A model generated the notes under the pieces. It had not been told where the DNA came from. It searched no databases and was given only the letters and a program-made list of their open reading frames with translations. Below are positions 63,949 to 64,000 of a stretch of 64,000 bases of DNA, in pieces. The number at the start of each line of letters is the position of its first letter. Position 1 is the stretch's first letter. The position numbers and the translations under genes are program-made. The stretch is from Pseudoxanthomonas sangjuensis (GTDB taxonomy: Bacteria > Pseudomonadota > Gammaproteobacteria > Xanthomonadales > Xanthomonadaceae). The stretch lies in assembly GCF_010211755.1 (NCBI RefSeq), contig NZ_PDWR01000012.1:27899-91898 (forward strand). The letters are read 5' to 3'.

Positions 63949-64000
63949 TCACCAACTTCCCGAAGCACCGCCGCCGCCGGACATGCCGCCACCGCCCGAC
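63949..64000 (-). CDS. C-terminal end of a YgcG/TPM-domain protein, 5' truncated by the window edge
   Basis: Only the last 16 residues are visible before TGA at 63951-63949: a Gly-rich tail GGGGMSGGGGASGSW. That tail is typical of membrane-anchored YgcG-type TPM proteins. Placement before the short TPM gene (18-base gap) supports this. The start and the domain itself are beyond the window. Confidence 0.7.
   Translation of the reverse strand, partial: SGGGGMSGGGGASGSW

Overview
The window is a GC-rich (by eye about 70%), gene-dense chromosomal segment of a gammaproteobacterium, most likely a member of the Xanthomonadaceae/Lysobacteraceae. The pointers are the LptD, Kup, TolA and RuvABC sequences, the gene orders, and three inverted pairs of GTAG-headed REP palindromes of the kind described in Stenotrophomonas and relatives. 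Nearly everything is core chromosome. I see no transposase, integrase, phage gene, CRISPR array or recognisable defence island. No stretch over 300 bases lacks a gene or RNA.

Layout. 1-2946: the 3' part of a two-domain glycosyltransferase, convergent with a TPR-like inner-membrane protein. 2984-9073: relA and hrpA (minus). 9112-12240: a Dps-type ferritin with its own promoter, recQ, a small secreted protein and a bidirectional terminator. 12257-24865 (minus strand, read right to left): yebC-ruvC-ruvA-kup-ruvB-ybgC-tolQRAB-pal-cpoB-queE-[tRNA-Leu-like element]-queC-tRNA-Lys, a long run of Holliday-junction, cell-envelope and queuosine-precursor genes. 24912-31478: a small lipase-like hydrolase, a GNAT acetyltransferase and aspS, then opgB and a SIMPL-domain gene on plus, then an FmdB-type zinc ribbon with a tandem repeat. 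31693-43350: secreted isoamylase, a CPA2 antiporter, the ABC-F protein YheS, a TonB-dependent receptor, a secreted esterase and a YbaL-type antiporter.

43393-48653: an overlapping plus-strand group (Cys-rich lipoprotein, deaminase, rlmM, small membrane protein), an SGNH hydrolase, a REP pair, an orphan HTH-like gene and a Tat-exported oxidoreductase. 48811-52710: two ubiquinone hydroxylases (ubiH plus a UbiI/UbiF-type), then a likely solitary cobalamin transporter BtuM and a PduO-type cobalamin adenosyltransferase, separated and flanked by palindromic repeats. 52830-61155: an HDAC-family deacetylase, then lptD-surA-pdxA-(tRNA-binding protein)-rsmA-apaG-apaH. 61162-64000: lgt-thyA-folA on minus, preceded by two TPM-domain genes, the second cut by the window edge.

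The segment joins outer-membrane construction and maintenance (LptD, SurA, Tol-Pal, Lgt, OpgB) with RNA modification and translation (QueC/QueE, RlmM, RsmA, AspRS) and recombination (RuvABC, RecQ). The most unusual item is the tRNA-Leu-like element between queE and queC: it keeps acceptor, D and T arms but has no normal anticodon arm and no CCA. The second is the btuM-like gene beside the cobalamin adenosyltransferase. Assignments rest on reading motifs and remembered family sequences; no database search was run.
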